From NCBI GenBank assembly GCA_001689405.1, contig LUJO01000016.1, positions 1 to 64,000 on the forward strand: a stretch of 64,000 nt of DNA. The letters are read 5' to 3'. Every line of letters starts with the position of its first letter. Positions within the stretch are counted from its first letter, which is position 1. A program made the position numbers and the translations under genes. The notes below the pieces were generated by a model, which saw only the letters and a program-made list of their open reading frames with translations, was not told the origin of the DNA and searched no databases. This DNA is from Candidatus Homeothermus arabinoxylanisolvens (GTDB lineage: Bacteria > Bacteroidota > Bacteroidia > Bacteroidales > Muribaculaceae). Shown in pieces: positions 1 to 10,500 of this stretch.

Positions 1-858
1 GGGTCCCTTTTCAAATGTTAGATGCATGTCATCGGCGGCGGGAGATGCGGCCGATTGCCCGTCGGCGCACTCATACGAGGGCATGAAGAGCCAGTCGCCG
101 TCGAGCGATATGTCAGTACGGCTGCCGTTGAGTCTGTCGGCTTTTATCGGGGAGTAGGCGGCGCGCTGCTCACGGCGCATATCTTCTTTCTGTGCGGGTG
201 TGAGCCGCCGGCAATACTCCGTGTCGGCTATCGCGTCCAATGCATTGTCGGCCATCGGTGTTATGACGAGGTCGTCAAACTCGGTCTCTATCCACGCGCC
301 GCCGAGCGACACTTCGCCTGTCGGCACGAGCGCTTCCCCGTTGGGGTCGGTCACGTCGATGTACGGCAGTGGCTCGTCGCCTACGAACACTCGTATGCGG
401 TTGCCGCATACCTCTACCCGCAGCTTATACCATTCTCCCGGCACCGGATGAAAATTCAGCGGCCGTACACCCATGAACTCGTCTGTGCCCATATAGCCGG
501 TACGCATCAGATACAAGTCATCCTGAAGTCCGCCTTTTATACCCACCATGTAGCGGTCAAAGCGGTTGCGATTGCGGAAGCCGGCCCATATCTGCACTTG
601 CCCGGCCTCTTTCGGCGCACGTGCCTTGAACGAGAATGTGTAATTTCTCATGTCGGGAGTGCCGAACAGTGCGTATGCTCCTTGTGAGCGAAACACTCCG
701 TCGGTTATGCTGCACGAGCCTCTCCCCACTGTAGTGAGCGGTTGCGTCGAATCGGAAAAATTGTAGCTTAAAGCGCTGTTGTCGCCATTTACGGGGCGTG
801 CGGTCAGAGCCGACAATAGAGCGGCTCCGGCCAGTATATACCTGACTGCCTGTGTCAT
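1..858 (-). CDS. Secreted GH2-like glycoside hydrolase, 5' part only (runs off the left edge)
   Basis: An uninterrupted frame of 286 codons runs leftward from the ATG at 858 to the window edge, so the C-terminal part is missing. Residues 1-22 are a signal peptide (MTQAVRYILAGAALLSALTA). About residues 30-195 look like a concanavalin A/laminin-G-like jelly roll of the kind found in DUF1080 and GH2 proteins, with runs such as FSFKARAPKEAGQVQIWAGF. From about residue 250, SLDGDWLFMP resembles the 'L-x-G-x-W-x-F' opening of a GH2 sugar-binding domain. Catalytic residues would lie outside the window, so the GH2 assignment is inference; it could be another ConA-fold carbohydrate-active protein. It probably acts in the periplasm or at the cell surface on oligosaccharides. 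It is divergent from the efflux operon. Confidence 0.6.
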   Translation of the reverse strand, partial: MTQAVRYILAGAALLSALTARPVNGDNSALSYNFSDSTQPLTTVGRGSCSITDGVFRSQGAYALFGTPDMRNYTFSFKARAPKEAGQVQIWAGFRNRNRFDRYMVGIKGGLQDDLYLMRTGYMGTDEFMGVRPLNFHPVPGEWYKLRVEVCGNRIRVFVGDEPLPYIDVTDPNGEALVPTGEVSLGGAWIETEFDDLVITPMADNALDAIADTEYCRRLTPAQKEDMRREQRAAYSPIKADRLNGSRTDISLDGDWLFMPSYECADGQSAASPAADDMHLTFEKGP

Positions 859-887
859 GATGATTTTAGGTTATATCGTTTACGTTA

Positions 888-895
888 CAAAAGTA
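888..895 (-). promoter_or_regulatory. Putative -7 box (TACTTTTG) for the GH2-like gene
   Basis: The minus strand reads TACTTTTG, matching the Bacteroidota -7 consensus TAnnTTTG, about 30 bp before the ATG at 858. No TTTG is seen at the expected -33 distance, so the call rests on one box. Confidence 0.4.
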
Positions 896-1065
896 GTGCC
901 GCCCGGTTAAATTAATTATAACATGCCGCTTAATATCGGCTTAATATTATGTTACTGTATAGACTCATTACTCCATCGGGTTAAAAATGATTAAAATGTG
1001 ATTATATAGCTAAACGTGCGATGCTTGATTGCGGTTTTAAGTAAAGATAATAGCACTGTTTTAAT

Positions 1066-2490
1066 ATGAGATTTAGTTCAATCGCTTATATGTCACTGAC
1101 GCTTCTTATGGCGTTGCCGTCGGGTATGCAGGCCGCGAGTGTGTCCGATGATGTGCTCAACGACTCGTTGCCGTCGCGATGGGTCTATGACGAGCATTTC
1201 AATCAGTCGGTACCTACCGATGACCTGTGGTGGACCTATTTTGACGATCCCTTGCTCGACTCGCTTATAACCGAAGGTGTCGAGAACAACTACAATGTGC
1301 TGATGGCGGCGCGACGTATAGATATGGCACGGCAGTCGCTCAACAGCGCCCGGGCGGCATATTTTCCCACTCTTGCGTTCTCCGGCGGATGGACCAAGAG
1401 CCGCTCGTCGGGTATGTTGGCCGGCAATGAGGGACATGCGGCTACCGTCGACTACTTTTCGCTCGGGCTCAACATGAGCTGGGAAATCGACGTGTTCGGC
1501 AAGATTACCTCCCGGGCAAAAGAGCGTAAAGCGTCGTTCAACGCCACACGGGCGGAATATGTCGCGGTGATGACCGCCTTGTGCGGCAACATAGCCAAGG
1601 CGTACGTGAACCTGCGCGTGTATCAGGCCGAGCTGGCTGTGGCCAACGAGCATATAGCCTCGCAGGAAAAGATTGTAAAGATAACCGAGGCGCGTCATGA
1701 GGCCGGCCTTGCCTCGATGCTCGATGTGGCACAGGCGAAGGTGGTCTATTACTCCACTCAGGCTTCGGTACCCGGGCTTCAGTCGGCCATACACCGCACT
1801 GTCAACGGACTTGCCACGCTCATAGGGGTGTATCCCGAGGAAGTATATTCACGTCTTGAGACAGTGGCGCCGATGCCCGATTACAATCAGATAGTGCCTG
1901 TAGGCATACCGGCCCAGCTTCTGCGCCGGCGTCCCGACATAGTACAGGCCGAATATGAGCTTGCCGGTTATGCCGCCGCTCTCGGTATCGCAAAGAAAGA
2001 GTTTTTACCGACGCTTACAATCAACGGCTCCATAGGCACTTCGGCCCATGACGCCGGCAGCCTGTTTAAGTCCGAGTCGCTGACCTATGCCGTGGCCCCG
2101 ACTCTGTCGTGGACTATATTTGACGGTATGGCGCGTAAGTACAATGTCGTGTCGGCCCGTAGACAGATGGAGATTGGTATCGACAACTACAATCTCACTG
2201 TAATGACCGCCGTACAGGAGGTCGACAACGCCATATCGACCTATGTGAGCACGTTGAAAAACATCGATGTGCTGCGTGAGGTGGTGACGCAGAGCGAGCA
2301 GTCGCTCAACCTGTCGCTTGACCTGTACAAGCGCGGACTCAATCCGTTCAACGACGTGGTGATCGCCCAGCTTAACGTGCTGGAGAATCAAAATTCGCTT
2401 ATAGTATCGAAGGGCAACGCTCTTGTGGCTCTGATAGCTCTTTACGAGGCGCTCGGAGGCGGATGGGACGTAAGCCGGCTTGAAGAATGA
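1066..2490 (+). CDS. TolC/NodT-family outer-membrane efflux channel
   Basis: A 474-residue outer-membrane factor of an RND tripartite pump; it would form the trimeric exit duct through the outer membrane. Residues 1-23 are a signal peptide without a lipobox cysteine, unlike many NodT relatives that are lipoproteins. Two outer-membrane-efflux repeats follow (about 55-250 and 270-465), with typical features: WWTYFDDPLLDSLI near residue 55, an Ala-rich helix after ARRIDMARQSLNSARAAYFP, and LLRRRPDIVQAE near residue 285, a strong NodT-family signature. Length is normal. It is the first gene of a three-gene operon, 20 bp before the adaptor gene. No consensus TAnnTTTG box was found in the 207 bp upstream. 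The transported compounds cannot be told from sequence. Confidence 0.93.
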   Translation: MRFSSIAYMSLTLLMALPSGMQAASVSDDVLNDSLPSRWVYDEHFNQSVPTDDLWWTYFDDPLLDSLITEGVENNYNVLMAARRIDMARQSLNSARAAYFPTLAFSGGWTKSRSSGMLAGNEGHAATVDYFSLGLNMSWEIDVFGKITSRAKERKASFNATRAEYVAVMTALCGNIAKAYVNLRVYQAELAVANEHIASQEKIVKITEARHEAGLASMLDVAQAKVVYYSTQASVPGLQSAIHRTVNGLATLIGVYPEEVYSRLETVAPMPDYNQIVPVGIPAQLLRRRPDIVQAEYELAGYAAALGIAKKEFLPTLTINGSIGTSAHDAGSLFKSESLTYAVAPTLSWTIFDGMARKYNVVSARRQMEIGIDNYNLTVMTAVQEVDNAISTYVSTLKNIDVLREVVTQSEQSLNLSLDLYKRGLNPFNDVVIAQLNVLENQNSLIVSKGNALVALIALYEALGGGWDVSRLEE

Positions 2491-2510
2491 CAATATAACA
2501 TAATGATGAT

Positions 2511-3638
2511 ATGAGACACCTTACCTTATTAAAATATGTATGTGTGCTTGCTGTCGCCGTATTTATGGCTTCATGCGGAGGCAAGAAAGAGAGTGACGCC
2601 CGCGAAGGCTTGCTCGCGGTAGACGTGGCTTTGCCGGTGACTGACTCGGTCACGCTGTATAAGACCTATCCCGGCTATGCCGTGGCCAATCTTACCGCCA
2701 ACGTGGTGGGACGAGTCAACGGCACTCTGCTGACAAAAAACTTCAGCTCCGGAGCCTACGTGGAGAAAGGGCAGGTGCTCTTTACAATCGAGTCGGTCAA
2801 GTACCGCGACGCTGTGGCTCAGGCTCAGGCCGCTCTCGCTACGGCCCGTAGCGAGTATGACTATGCGTCGCGCCAGTATGAGGCTCTGAAAAAGGCTTTT
2901 GAGAGCGATGCCGTGTCGCAGATGGAGGTCATACAGGGCCAAAGCAGCATGGAGCAGGCTGAAGCCGCCATAAAAAATGCCCAAGCGGCGTTGAGCAGCG
3001 CTACGACAAATCTCGGTTACTGCACGGTGCGTGCGCCTTTCTCGGGCCACATAACATCGAGCACGGCCGACGTAGGCAACTACATCAACGGCGAGGGTGC
3101 TCCGTTTGTGCTTGCCACTCTGTATGACGACTCGTCGATATTCATAGTCTTCTCTATCGAGGACGCGCAGTATGAACGCATGATGGGTGCCAAAGGCGAT
3201 CCGGAGAAGGAGGCCGCTTACCGTAAGGTGCCGCTGAAGTTCTCCGAGCCGTTGCCACACGAGTATACCGCCGACCTTACTTATACATCTCCGGCCGTCG
3301 ACAAGTCGACCGGAACGCTTAAACTTCAGGTACATGTCGACAACAGTTACGGAGAGTTGCGCCCCGGCATGTATGCCACCGTAAGCCTGCCTTACGGCAC
3401 GGAACCGCACGCGCTCCTTGTGAAGGACGCATCGATAGGCACCGACCAGTTAGGCAAGTACCTGTATACGGTCAACGACTCCGACAAGGTAGTGTATACT
3501 CCCGTGGAGATTGGCGGTCTGTATCGCGACTCGCTGCGTGTGATAACCAAGGGCATCGCCCCTGACACACGTTACGTGACCTCGGCGCTTCTGAAGGTGC
3601 GCGACGGCATGCCCGTGAAGCCCGTGACGGTTAAATAA
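2511..3638 (+). CDS. RND efflux periplasmic adaptor (membrane fusion protein), lipoprotein
   Basis: A 375-residue HlyD/AcrA-type adaptor that bridges the inner-membrane pump and the TolC channel. A lipobox (FMASC) puts the acylated cysteine at residue 22, so the protein should be anchored by lipid. Then come a lipoyl-like half motif (VVGRVNGTLL, about 60), a short alpha-hairpin rich in Ala/Gln (about 100-165), the second lipoyl half (CTVRAPFSGHIT, about 172), a beta-barrel domain and a membrane-proximal C-terminal domain. It starts 20 bp after the channel gene and ends 30 bp before the pump, so all three should be co-transcribed. Confidence 0.93.
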   Translation: MRHLTLLKYVCVLAVAVFMASCGGKKESDAREGLLAVDVALPVTDSVTLYKTYPGYAVANLTANVVGRVNGTLLTKNFSSGAYVEKGQVLFTIESVKYRDAVAQAQAALATARSEYDYASRQYEALKKAFESDAVSQMEVIQGQSSMEQAEAAIKNAQAALSSATTNLGYCTVRAPFSGHITSSTADVGNYINGEGAPFVLATLYDDSSIFIVFSIEDAQYERMMGAKGDPEKEAAYRKVPLKFSEPLPHEYTADLTYTSPAVDKSTGTLKLQVHVDNSYGELRPGMYATVSLPYGTEPHALLVKDASIGTDQLGKYLYTVNDSDKVVYTPVEIGGLYRDSLRVITKGIAPDTRYVTSALLKVRDGMPVKPVTVK

Positions 3639-3668
3639 ATCAATGACAATGTAAAAAAAGTAGAGCCG

Positions 3669-6600
3669 ATGTTTTCGAAGTTCTTTATCGACCGACCTAT
3701 TTTCGCCACGGTGCTGGCGATAATAATGGTATTTGCCGGTCTGCTTACCATAAAATCACTGCCCGTAGCCCAGTTTCCCGACATAACGCCGCCTACGGTG
3801 AGCGTAATGGCCACCTATCCGGGTGCCAACGCGCAGACTGTGGCCCGCACGGTGGGTGTGCCTATCGAGGAGCAGATCAACGGTGTGGAAAATATGCTCT
3901 ATATGAGCTCTAATTCGGGTAGCGACGGCAGTTATATGCTTACCGTCACCTTTGAGCTCGGTACCGATATCGATCAGGCGGCCATAAATGTGCAGAACCG
4001 TCTTAATCTTGCGGAGCCGACCCTGCCGACTCCCGTAAAACAACAAGGTATATCGGTCAACAAGGAGTCGACCAACATAGTGCTCTTCTGCTCGCTTGAG
4101 GGCGACAGCACGGGCCGCTACGACGCGCTGTATCTTACCAACTACGCCAACATCAATCTTGTCAACGCGCTTACCCGCGTGAAGGGAGTGGGGGGCGTTC
4201 AGGCATTCGGCGGTGGCGACTACAGCATGAGGGTTTGGCTTGACCCGGAACTCATGAGGGCGCGCGGGCTTACTCCTTCCGACGTGTACGCTGCAATACA
4301 GTCGCAGAACATGACCGTGTCGGCCGGTGAGGTGGGCGGAGCGCCCAATCCCGACAATGACGCCTTTCAGTTTACCCTCACCTCGCAGGGCGAACTGCGC
4401 ACGGCCGAGGAGTTCGGCAATATAGTCATACGTTCCGACGGCAACGGCCTGTTGCGCCTGCGCGATGTCGCCAAAATCGACTTGGGCAGTATATCATACG
4501 CGGCCACGACTCTGGTGTCGGGCAAAGAGGCCGCTCTGCTCGGCATAAAGCAGTTGCCCGGGGCCAACGCCCTGAAGGTGTCGAAAGCCGCGCGTGCCGA
4601 GCTTGACCGGCTGAGCCAGTACTTTCCGCCGGGAGTCAAGTACAATGTGGTCCTTGACACGTCAGACTTTGTCAACGCATCGATCGATGAGGTGTTGGTC
4701 ACTTTTGTCGAGACTTCGCTCATAGTCATGATAGTGATTCTCATATTCCTTCAGAACTGGCGGGCGGTCATCATACCCATGCTTACCATACCGGTGTCGC
4801 TTATAGCCACGTTTGCCGTCATGAAGCTCATGGGATTCACCATAAACACACTTACGCTTTTCGGTCTTGTGCTTGCCATAGCCATTGTGGTCGATGACGC
4901 CATTGTGGTGGTGGAGGACTGTTCGCGACTTGTCGACGAGGGCAAGCTGTCGCGCCGTCAGGCCGCCGAGAAGGCCATGACCGAGCTTACCGGCCCTGTC
5001 ATCGGCGAGGTACTTGTATTGCTGTCGGTGTTCATACCTACGGCTTTTGTCAGCGGCATCACGGGGCAGCTTTACAAGCAGTTTGCGCTTACTATCGCAG
5101 TGTCGACGGCCTTTTCGGGCTTTAATGCGCTTACGTTTACTCCCGCCATGTGCGCTCTCTTCCTGACTCCGCGCAAAAAAAACACGAAGAATGTCATCTA
5201 TCGTGTGTTCAACAAGGGTTATGCGGCTGTCGAGAATTTCTACAAGGTTACCATCGGCCACATGCTTGACAAGGCCGGGGTGTCGCTTGCCGTTTTCTTC
5301 CTGCTTGCCGCAGCCGGAGTGGCTGCGTTTCTGATGTGGCCCACGAGTTATGTGCCCGAGGAGGATCAGGGCTATTTCATGTCATCCATACAGCTTCCGG
5401 AGGGAGCTTCGCTCGAACGCACCGAGAAGGTGGTCAACGACCTGTCGGCACGCATAAAGCGCGAGCTTCCCGAAGTGGCCGACGTCATGGCTATATCTGG
5501 CTTCTCCTTTATGGGGGGCGGGGCATCGTCCAATATGGGATCGCTGTTTGTGGTGCTCAAGCCGTGGGGCGAGCGTAAGAAGGCCTCGCAGAGCGTGTAT
5601 GCGATAATCGACAGTGTCAACCGCATGTCGCAGAGCTATCAGGAGGCTATCATATTTTCGGTAAATCCGCCTACCATACAGGGCCTCGGCATGTCGTCGG
5701 GCCTTGAGATGCAGCTGCTTGACATAAACAACCTCGGTGCCACGGAGATGATGAAGGCCGTGGAGAGCCTTGAGGAGGCGGTGAAGACAGAGCCGGCCAT
5801 TGAGTCTATAACAAGTCTGTATCAGGGTGTCGTGCCGCAGTACCGTCTTGACATAGACCGCGACAAGGTGAAGTTGCAGGGACTCTCCATGAGCGACATA
5901 TTCAGCACTTTGAGCGCTTACATGGGCGGTAGCTATGTCAATGATTTCACCGAGTTCGGCCGTGTCTATCAGGTGACACTGAAAGGCGACGACAGCGCCC
6001 GCGGAAATATCGACGACGTGCTGAAACTGAGCGTGCGCAACGCCTCGGGCGATATGGTGCCCTTTGCTTCGTTTACCACTATAGCGCAGTCCATGGGCGA
6101 GCCTACCGCTTCGCGCTACAATATGTATCCTACGGCGTCGATTACCGCCAATGTGGCCAAGGGTGTAAGTTCGAGCGACGGCATAAAGGCTATGGAGCGT
6201 CTTGTTCACGATACGCTGGGCGGCAATTACGCATACTCGTGGACCGGACAGGCTTATCAGGAGACCCAGTCGGGCACTACGGTGACCGCCGTGTTTATCT
6301 TTGCCATTATCCTTACTCTGCTTGTGCTTGCCGCGCAGTATGAGAGCTGGACCGATCCGGTGGCGGTCGTCCTGTCGATGCCTGTCGCCATATTGGGCAC
6401 CGTGCTGGGGTGTATGTTCATGAGTCAGAGTATAAGCATATACACCCAGATAGGACTTATTCTTCTGCTCGGTCTGTCGGCCAAAAACGCCATACTTATC
6501 GTCGAGTACGCCACATATTTCCGCAAGTCGGGCCTTCCGGTAAGGCAGTCGGCGCTCGATGCCGGTGTCATACGTTTCCGCCCTATCATGATGACGGCTA

Positions 6601-6839
6601 TCGCCTTCATATTCGGTGTAATGCCCATGATGTTCGCCCACGGAGCCGGTGCCGAAAGCCGTGTGTCGCTCGGTTCGGCCGTTGTGTTCGGTATGTTGAT
6701 GAACGCCGTGCTCGGCACACTCTTCGTGCCTAATTTCTGGGAACTCATGCAGAATTTCCAAGAGAAGGTTCTCGGCAAGTTGTTCAAGGATGTCGATACC
6801 GTACCCGCCGCTCCGACTGACGACGCCTCGAACGTTTAG
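3669..6839 (+). CDS. RND efflux pump, hydrophobe/amphiphile (HAE1) family
   Basis: A 1056-residue AcrB-type proton/drug antiporter; AcrB itself has 1049 residues. The N-terminus (MFSKFFIDRPIFATVLAIIM) is the classic RND start with TM1. A first periplasmic porter/docking loop follows, then the TM2-TM7 cluster containing AIAIVVDDAIVVVED: adjacent Asp409 and Asp410 match the proton-relay aspartates of AcrB TM4. A second large periplasmic loop leads to TM8-TM12, with GLSAKNAILIVEYA carrying the relay lysine of TM10. It is the last gene of the operon. The substrate range is unknown. A repeat-rich spacer with hairpins begins directly after the stop and may stop transcription. Confidence 0.95.
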   Translation: MFSKFFIDRPIFATVLAIIMVFAGLLTIKSLPVAQFPDITPPTVSVMATYPGANAQTVARTVGVPIEEQINGVENMLYMSSNSGSDGSYMLTVTFELGTDIDQAAINVQNRLNLAEPTLPTPVKQQGISVNKESTNIVLFCSLEGDSTGRYDALYLTNYANINLVNALTRVKGVGGVQAFGGGDYSMRVWLDPELMRARGLTPSDVYAAIQSQNMTVSAGEVGGAPNPDNDAFQFTLTSQGELRTAEEFGNIVIRSDGNGLLRLRDVAKIDLGSISYAATTLVSGKEAALLGIKQLPGANALKVSKAARAELDRLSQYFPPGVKYNVVLDTSDFVNASIDEVLVTFVETSLIVMIVILIFLQNWRAVIIPMLTIPVSLIATFAVMKLMGFTINTLTLFGLVLAIAIVVDDAIVVVEDCSRLVDEGKLSRRQAAEKAMTELTGPVIGEVLVLLSVFIPTAFVSGITGQLYKQFALTIAVSTAFSGFNALTFTPAMCALFLTPRKKNTKNVIYRVFNKGYAAVENFYKVTIGHMLDKAGVSLAVFFLLAAAGVAAFLMWPTSYVPEEDQGYFMSSIQLPEGASLERTEKVVNDLSARIKRELPEVADVMAISGFSFMGGGASSNMGSLFVVLKPWGERKKASQSVYAIIDSVNRMSQSYQEAIIFSVNPPTIQGLGMSSGLEMQLLDINNLGATEMMKAVESLEEAVKTEPAIESITSLYQGVVPQYRLDIDRDKVKLQGLSMSDIFSTLSAYMGGSYVNDFTEFGRVYQVTLKGDDSARGNIDDVLKLSVRNASGDMVPFASFTTIAQSMGEPTASRYNMYPTASITANVAKGVSSSDGIKAMERLVHDTLGGNYAYSWTGQAYQETQSGTTVTAVFIFAIILTLLVLAAQYESWTDPVAVVLSMPVAILGTVLGCMFMSQSISIYTQIGLILLLGLSAKNAILIVEYATYFRKSGLPVRQSALDAGVIRFRPIMMTAIAFIFGVMPMMFAHGAGAESRVSLGSAVVFGMLMNAVLGTLFVPNFWELMQNFQEKVLGKLFKDVDTVPAAPTDDASNV

Positions 6840-6840
6840 T

Positions 6841-6926
6841 CCGCACCTTCGTATGGCCCTTCGGCTATGCGGGCGCCGTACTACCGGCGCCCTACCGCCG
6901 AGGCATCCCCACTGCACCCGTATGGC
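6841..6926. repeat. Intergenic repeat unit A with 8-bp perfect hairpin
   Basis: Contains GGGCGCCG (6871-6878), loop TACTAC (6879-6884) and CGGCGCCC (6885-6892), an 8-bp perfect stem. It is flanked by 'gtatggcccttcggctatgc' on the left and 'cctaccgccgaggc' on the right, both found again in unit B. The left flank and hairpin also match the copy at 43413-43459. Confidence 0.8.
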
Positions 6927-7069
6927 GCCAACCCCGCTCCGCATGGCCTTAGGTAGAGTCCGGTAGGACTCATGCCAAAAGGTAGCCGGGGACAAGCCGC
7001 CTATAGCGGCGCAGTCTCCGGAAAAGAGGTTCTCCCCTGTGTGGAGTCTGACAAGACTCCTGCCCGTCC

Positions 7070-7155
7070 CGCACCCGTATGGCCCTTCGGCTATGCTGGC
7101 GCCGTACTACCGGCGCTCCTGCCGCCGAGGCCTCCCCGCTGCACCCCGCATGGCT
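7070..7155. repeat. Intergenic repeat unit B (direct repeat of unit A)
   Basis: Same order of words as unit A: GTATGGCCCTTCGGCTATG, then GGCGCCG (7098-7104), TACTAC (7105-7110), CGGCGCT (7111-7117), then GCCGCCGAGGC. One stem position is a G-T wobble compared with unit A. Confidence 0.8.
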
Positions 7156-7355
7156 CCCAATTCCACTAAAATTATATAAAATTAAGGGCTGTTGGCGTTG
7201 TTATGCTATCAAATTGTTACCATATGTATGATTATTGTGTTGTAATGTGATTGTAATATTGTTAAAATCGGGAATTCGTTAACGCTATCTCTATTAATTT
7301 GGTTAAAATATATTAAAATGGGGGGGGTGGTTAATAAAGATTAAATCAATTATTA

Positions 7356-7363
7356 TATCTTTG
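7356..7363 (+). promoter_or_regulatory. Putative -7 box (TATCTTTG) for the SusC operon
   Basis: Matches TAnnTTTG and would give a leader of roughly 145 nt before the ATG at 7513. The -33 region is not a clear TTTG. A run of eight G lies at 7320-7327, just upstream of the -33 area. Confidence 0.5.
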
Positions 7364-7512
7364 GGCATATCAAAGTTGAATTTTGATGCAAAAAGTGCTG
7401 TTGTTTTGAAATTTTGCTATTGTTTCTCTTGATTGATAGCGTTTTTGGTTTTGAAAAGCTGTTTTTGTTTCATTTTGCAATTTAGAGTTTAATCAATCAT
7501 ATTAACTAATTT

Positions 7513-10500
7513 ATGGAAAAAAGATTATTGCTGTTATTATCAGGTCTGATCATCGGCATAGGACTTTTCGCTCAGGTCAAGGTTACCGGAGTGGTCCTTT
7601 CAGCCTCCGATGACGAGCCGCTGATCGGCGCGACCGTATCGGTCAAGGGTACGAAGACCGCGGTTGCCACAGACCTCGATGGAAAGTTTACTATCACTGC
7701 TCCTTCCACCAACTCCCAGCTGGAAGTGAAGTATGTGGGAATGAAGACAGTCACAGTTAAAGTACAAGGCACACCCATGCGCATAGTCATGGAGTCGAGT
7801 ACTCAGGAACTCGACGAAGTGGTTGTGACCGGTATGCAGAAGATGGACAAACGCCTCTTCACCGGTGCGGCCACGAAGGTCGACGCGCAGCAGGCCCGCA
7901 TAAGCGGTATGGCCGATATATCACGTTCGCTCGAAGGTCGTGCGGCCGGTGTGTCGGTGCAGAACGTATCGGGTACTTTCGGTACGGCTCCCAAGATCCG
8001 TGTGCGCGGTGCCACCTCTATCTACGGTAGCTCCAAGCCGCTGTGGGTTGTCGACGGTGTCATAATGGAGGATGTGCTTGAGGTGTCGGCCGACGAACTT
8101 TCGTCAGGTAACGCCGAGACCCTTATATCATCGGCCATCGCCGGTCTTAACGCCGACGACATCGAGAGCTTCGACATCCTTAAGGACGGTTCGGCAACAT
8201 CTATATATGGTGCGCGCGCCATGGCGGGTGTGATTGTCGTTACCACCAAGAAGGGTACTGCCGGACGCAACTCAATCAACTACACCGGTGAGTTCACCAT
8301 GCGTCTGAAGCCTAGCTACAGCACATTCAACATCATGAACTCGCAGGACCAGATGGACCTCTATCAGGAACTTGCCAAGAAGGGTTATCTGAACTATGCC
8401 GAAATCGCCAACGCTTCGTCGAGCGGTGTCTATGGCAAGATGTATCAGTTGCTTTCTGAATATGACGCAACCACCGGCCAATTCGGACTCCCCAACACTC
8501 CCGAGGCCCGCGCCGCTTACCTGCGCGCCGCCGAGTACCGCAACACCGACTGGTTTGACGAACTCTTCTCTACCTCTGTCATGCAGACTCACTCTGTCAG
8601 CATCTCCTCCGGTACAGATAAGGCCCAGCACTATGTATCGGCCAGTGCCATGTACGATCCGGGATGGTACAAGCAGAGCCGCATACAGCGCTACACCGCC
8701 AACCTGAACTCTACGTTCAACATATCCGACAAGGTGTCGGTCAACCTCATCAGCAACGCATCGTTCCGTAAGCAGCGTGCCCCCGGTACACTCGGAAGCG
8801 ACATCGACATGGTGTCGGGCGAGGTGAAGCGCGACTTCGACATCAACCCTTACTCCTACTCGATGAACACTTCGCGTACTCTTGACGCACGCGAGTTCTA
8901 CACCCGCAACTACGCTCCGTTCAACATACTCCATGAGTTGAAAAACAACTACATGCAGCTTGGCGTCAATGACTTCCGTCTTACCGGTTTATTGACTTAC
9001 AAGCCCATACGTAAAGTGGAGCTTTCACTCCTCGGAGGCGTTCAGAAGACCGCCACCCAGCAGGAGCACTTCATCACCGATGACTCCAATCAGGCACAGG
9101 CCTATCGCGCTATGCCCACATCGGCCATACGTGACAAGAACCCGCTGCTCTACACCGACCCCGACAATATTTACGCTCTGCCTATAACCATTCTGCCCAA
9201 CGGAGGTATCTACGAGCGTGCCGACCGCGACATGTTCAAGTGGGACATCCGCGCCGCCGCCCGTTATAACGACGTGTTCAACGAGGACCACATCGTAAAC
9301 CTCTACGCAGGTATGGAGACCAACTCCGTTGACCGTCATTCGACTTGGTTCCGCGGATGGGGCATGCAGTACAGCATGGGCGAGGTACCCAACTACGCTT
9401 ATCAGGCATTCAAACGCGGTCAGGAGGAGAACTCCCCCTATTATTCGCTGACCAACGCCCACCAGCGCAGCGTGGCTTTCTTCGGCAATGTCACCTATTC
9501 TTACAAGAGCCGCTATACATTCAACGGCACACTCCGTTACGAAGGCACCAACCAGCTCGGCAAGAGCCGCTCTTCGCGCTGGCTGCCCACTTGGAACGTA
9601 TCGGGATCTTGGAACATGCACAATGAGTCTTGGTTTGAGCGCTTCGTGCCTACATGGAGCCACATGACACTCCGCGCCTCTTATTCGCTTACCGGCGACC
9701 GTCCCTCGGTCAGCAACGCTTACTCCATCATCATGGCGACCAATCCGTGGCGTCCGTTTGCCGGCGTGGGTGAAAGCTCGCTCTACATCGCAGACCTTGC
9801 CAACGGCTCTCTTACCTATGAGAAGAAGCATGAGCTTAACCTCGGACTTTCTACCGGTGTGCTCGACAACCGCATCAACCTTGAGTTTGACTGGTACAAG
9901 CGTAACAACTTCGACCTTATCGGTGTGGCTACCACACAGGGTATCGGCGGTCAGATAACCAAGCTCGGAAACATCGCGGAGATGAAGTCACACGGTGTCG
10001 AACTCTCGCTTACCACCCGCAACATCGTTACCCGTGACTTCTCTTGGACCACCAACTTTATCTACTCCTACAACAAGAACGAAGTGACCAAGCTGGAGAC
10101 ATCCAAGCGCATGTTTGACCTTATATCGGGCAACGGTTTCGCACAGGAGGGCTATCCTGTACGCTCGCTCTTCTCCATTCCGTTCAAGGGCCTCAATGAG
10201 GAAGGTATCCCTACATTCCTCGATCAGGACGGCAACATATCCACTACCGGCATCTACTTCCAGACTTCCGATCCCGAGAAACTGAAGTTCCTCGAATACT
10301 CGGGTAGCGTGGATCCCACCGACATCGGTTCGTTCGGCAACATATTCCGTTACAAGGGTCTTACACTCAACGTGTACATCACTTACTCGTTCGGCAATGT
10401 CATTCGCCTCGATCCGGTATTCAGAAACGAGTATGATGACCTTGTGGCTACTCCAAAGGAATTCAAAAACCGCTGGGGTGTGGCAGGCGATGAGAACCGC

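Larger units (their letters stand above)
6840..7512. other. Intergenic spacer: paired 85-bp repeats, hairpins, G8 tract and susC leader
   Basis: No credible gene is seen in these 673 bp; a 65-codon plus frame at 6972-7169 is repeat sequence. The left half is GC-rich and holds two similar units (about 6841-6926 and 7070-7155), each with a GGCGCCG-TACTAC-CGGCGC hairpin, plus two GAGTC/GACTC hairpins between them (6956-6971, 7043-7060). The right half is very AT-rich and contains a run of eight G (7320-7327), a TATCTTTG -7 box (7356-7363) and a long AT-rich leader before the SusC gene. Confidence 0.7.

Noticed and set aside
22..687. 221-codon plus-strand frame at the left edge
   Set aside because: It is antisense to the GH2-like gene, which has a signal peptide and domain motifs; no promoter or start context is seen.
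5382..6995. 537-codon open frame on the minus strand opposite the RND pump
   Set aside because: It mirrors the codons of a clear RND gene, its protein is rich in His/Arg/Gly with no recognisable domain, and it is explained by GC-rich third positions.
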